This document shows, in pieces, positions 23,410-25,169 of a stretch of DNA of 25,169 bases. This stretch comes from JAJFTV01 sp964426355 (GTDB lineage Bacteria; Chloroflexota; Anaerolineae; Anaerolineales; Anaerolineaceae): NCBI GenBank assembly GCA_964426355.1, contig CAYRRA010000041.1, positions 1 through 25,169 of the forward strand, given 5' to 3'. The number at the start of each line of letters is the position of its first letter. Within the stretch, counting starts at the first letter, position 1. The notes below the pieces were generated by a model that did no database searches, was not told the origin of the DNA, and was given only the letters and a program-made list of their open reading frames with translations. The translations under genes and the position numbers were made by a program.

Positions 23410-24308
23410 TGTGCCATCAATATGACTGCTGTCAGGAGCAGTACGGGTATGAGGATGCCGGCTCCCCAGAGCAGGTAAGAGACCGGTTGTGTTGCGGTGT
23501 TGCGGTAGAAGAACATTCCAGCCAGCAGGTTGAAGCCAAACACCATTGACCCCAGCACCGGGAGCAAAATCAGGTATTCGGAAGGACCTGGCGGAAAAGG
23601 GTTTCCATCGGTATCGAAGCCAAGTGGAAGCTCCGCCCGGCTGGAAACCAATCCACTGGTGGATACGACCAGCAAAACGGTGAAGAAAATGCCCAGAAAA
23701 ATCAGCAGCCGCGCAGCGCGGTCAGCCCAAACCCTTTTGAGGAAAGCGGTGGGAAGGGTTGTGGCGGTAACGAGCGGCGATAGGCTGCCCAGCTCCATTG
23801 CGCGCAGGAATGCGTTGATAAACTGGCGCGAATCTTCGGGTGAAATGGCGTACACTTTCATCGGTGTGGCGATCAACAAAAGATTGCGATCATCCGAAGC
23901 CAGGAACTCCACCTGCCCCAGCCCTTCGGTGTTACGTTTGCCAAAAACAGACCCCGGAAAGCGCACAAAGGGCAGCCGCAGCGAGTAGCCCAGTTCGTTG
24001 GCTGGGCGTATCCATTCTACATCCGGGAGCGCAATATCCTCACCGCGCAGCCCCCAGCGGATGCGCAAACCGTCCCGGTCGAGCAGGTAACGCGCCTGCA
24101 GGAGCGAGTATGCCCGGTAAACAAAGAAGGCAACCGGCAGAAGCAGCATAATCGCGGCGAGGTACCACCCGATGATGGTTGAGCCGGAAGGGCTTTGCAG
24201 TGCATAAAAAAGGCTGAACCCGCCAGTGACAGCTAACACCGCCGTGATGATGGCGTGAAAGATTAAACCGGTGCGGCGTTTGGGCAGGAACTGAGCGGGC
24301 AGCGTCAT
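23406..24308 (-). CDS. membrane protein with bacterial PH-like domain
   Basis: This 300-residue protein has two N-terminal membrane helices (about 13-37 and 45-64). A soluble domain of about 100 residues (70-172) has the beta-rich pattern of bacterial PH-like domains (YLLDRDGLRIRWGLRGEDIAL, shown here only as the block from residue 74). Three more membrane helices follow near 198-219, 244-268 and 275-298. The segment ELPLGFDTDGNPFPPG (226-241) before helix 4 recalls DUF1648-type proteins. No enzymatic residues are evident. It starts three bases after the aminotransferase stop and overlaps the DUF92 gene by four bases. I infer a membrane-associated accessory role only. Confidence 0.7.
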   Translation of the reverse strand: MTLPAQFLPKRRTGLIFHAIITAVLAVTGGFSLFYALQSPSGSTIIGWYLAAIMLLLPVAFFVYRAYSLLQARYLLDRDGLRIRWGLRGEDIALPDVEWIRPANELGYSLRLPFVRFPGSVFGKRNTEGLGQVEFLASDDRNLLLIATPMKVYAISPEDSRQFINAFLRAMELGSLSPLVTATTLPTAFLKRVWADRAARLLIFLGIFFTVLLVVSTSGLVSSRAELPLGFDTDGNPFPPGPSEYLILLPVLGSMVFGFNLLAGMFFYRNTATQPVSYLLWGAGILIPVLLLTAVILMAQ

Positions 24309-24311
24309 TGC

Positions 24312-25169
24312 TTACTTCTTAAGAGTTTCCTTGAGGGCAGCGCAAACGGTTTGCACCTGTTCTTCCGTCATGACTGCGGAAAATGGCAGCGCCATGCCGC
24401 GGTTACCCAAGTCTTCGGTGACCGGAAAATCTCCGGTGCGGAAGCCAAACCGTTCAACCATGTAGGGCTGTAAATGAATCGGCGTGAAGTAGGGGCGTAC
24501 AGGTATTCCGCGCTTCTTCAGGTCGCGTATCACCTCTGAACGGTCATACTTTGCTGCAAGCCGCACGACGTAGACGAACCAGCTAACCCGCGTGGTAGAC
24601 GGCGTGACAAAGGGAGGTTCCACTTCATCCACGCCGGAAAGATATTGGTTATACCAGTCTGCAACCTGTTGCCGTTTTTGGAGCAGGTCGTCAATGCGGT
24701 TCATTTGCGCCGTGCCCAACGCTGCGCTGAGCTCATCCATGCGATAGTTGTACCCCAGCAGGGTGTGATCCAGCCAGGTGTCGCCCGGTACGCGCCCTTG
24801 ATTGCGCAAAGCCCGCATCATCGCGGCTGCTTTGTCGTCATCGGTGACGATGATCCCCCCCTCGCCCGTGGTGATTTGTTTGTTGGGGTAAAAGGCAAAG
24901 GTGCCATAATCACCCAACCGCCCGGCTTTGCGCCCTTTGTATTCAGCCCCCAGCGATTCGCAGGAATCGTTGATGAGCTTCATATTGTACTGGCGCGCGG
25001 TGTCATGCAAAAGTTCAAAATCGGCGGGCTGTCCGAAGACATCCACACTCAGGATTGCTTTCACCCTCCCGTTCTCATCTGCGCCCTTGCGCGGCAGCCA
25101 GCGGCGGGCAGCAGCGCCGCCTGCGGGTAAGTCTTGGGCAGCCTGTGAAACCTGCTGCGGATCTATGTT
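24312..25169 (-). CDS. DegT/DnrJ/EryC1/StrS aminotransferase, N-terminus cut by window end
   Basis: This PLP-dependent aminotransferase family typically aminates nucleotide-linked keto-sugars for surface polysaccharides or natural products. The visible 285 residues run open to the window edge, so about 100 N-terminal residues are missing. A GTG at 25064 is not the start, because family sequence (NIDP...) continues upstream. Motifs are DVFGQPAD, the PLP-contacting Asp in NDSCESLGAEYKG, the Schiff-base Lys in YPNKQITTGEGG, and LGYNYRMDELSAALG, IPVRPYFTPIH and the usual C-terminal small domain. An Ala/Arg/Gly-rich stretch of about 20 residues between NIDP and VKAIL is longer than usual. It is the first visible gene of the - strand set. 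Confidence 0.9.
   Translation of the reverse strand, partial: NIDPQQVSQAAQDLPAGGAAARRWLPRKGADENGRVKAILSVDVFGQPADFELLHDTARQYNMKLINDSCESLGAEYKGRKAGRLGDYGTFAFYPNKQITTGEGGIIVTDDDKAAAMMRALRNQGRVPGDTWLDHTLLGYNYRMDELSAALGTAQMNRIDDLLQKRQQVADWYNQYLSGVDEVEPPFVTPSTTRVSWFVYVVRLAAKYDRSEVIRDLKKRGIPVRPYFTPIHLQPYMVERFGFRTGDFPVTEDLGNRGMALPFSAVMTEEQVQTVCAALKETLKK

Noticed and set aside
25064..25064. GTG as the start of the aminotransferase
   Set aside because: The frame continues open to the window end with family sequence (NIDP...), so the gene is cut by the window and not short.

Overview
The window looks like a chromosomal segment of a Chloroflexota bacterium, most likely class Anaerolineae. That placement is inferred from gene content, protein style and moderate GC, not from a marker comparison. 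It holds housekeeping and energy-metabolism genes. I see no rRNA, convincing tRNA, CRISPR array, transposase, integrase or phage gene.

Layout. Positions 1-330 are an AT-rich leader without a gene. On the + strand follow dnaG (primase, 331-2259) and rpoD (primary sigma factor, 2288-3931), the familiar replication/transcription pairing. Next is a 720-residue membrane protein (4034-6196) with a divergent receiver domain, a Cache-like sensor between two membrane helices, a HAMP linker and a class III cyclase-like domain that appears to have lost its metal-binding Asp residues. After a 264-bp gap with a good -10 box comes a complete 14-gene complex I operon, nuoA to nuoN (6461-20829). Its genes are tightly packed, several overlap by 4 or 10 bases, and nearly all have clear Shine-Dalgarno sites. 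NuoE, NuoF and NuoG are present, so the enzyme should accept electrons from NADH. All cluster-binding Cys sets, including the non-universal N7 set of NuoG, and the proton-channel Glu/Lys residues of NuoL, NuoM and NuoN are intact.

Positions 20830-21355 separate convergent gene sets. This is the most structured non-coding DNA here: two copies of a ~100-bp repeat, each with a terminator-like GC hairpin, and between them a run of short near-perfect inverted repeats, one of which resembles widespread dispersed intergenic repeats. The second copy runs into the stop codon of the neighbouring gene.

On the - strand (25169 down to 21356) is a compact four-gene set. It comprises a DegT/DnrJ/EryC1/StrS aminotransferase cut by the window edge, a membrane protein with a bacterial PH-like domain, a DUF92-family membrane protein (relatives of phytyl-phosphate kinase VTE6) and an MFS transporter starting with TTG. 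Spacing of 3, -4 and 14 bases suggests co-transcription; a shared function is not established.

The least described items are the receiver/Cache/HAMP/degenerate-cyclase protein, the repeat cluster downstream of nuoN, and two mini-ORFs that end in ATGA overlaps with the next gene. I found no clearly new multi-gene system.
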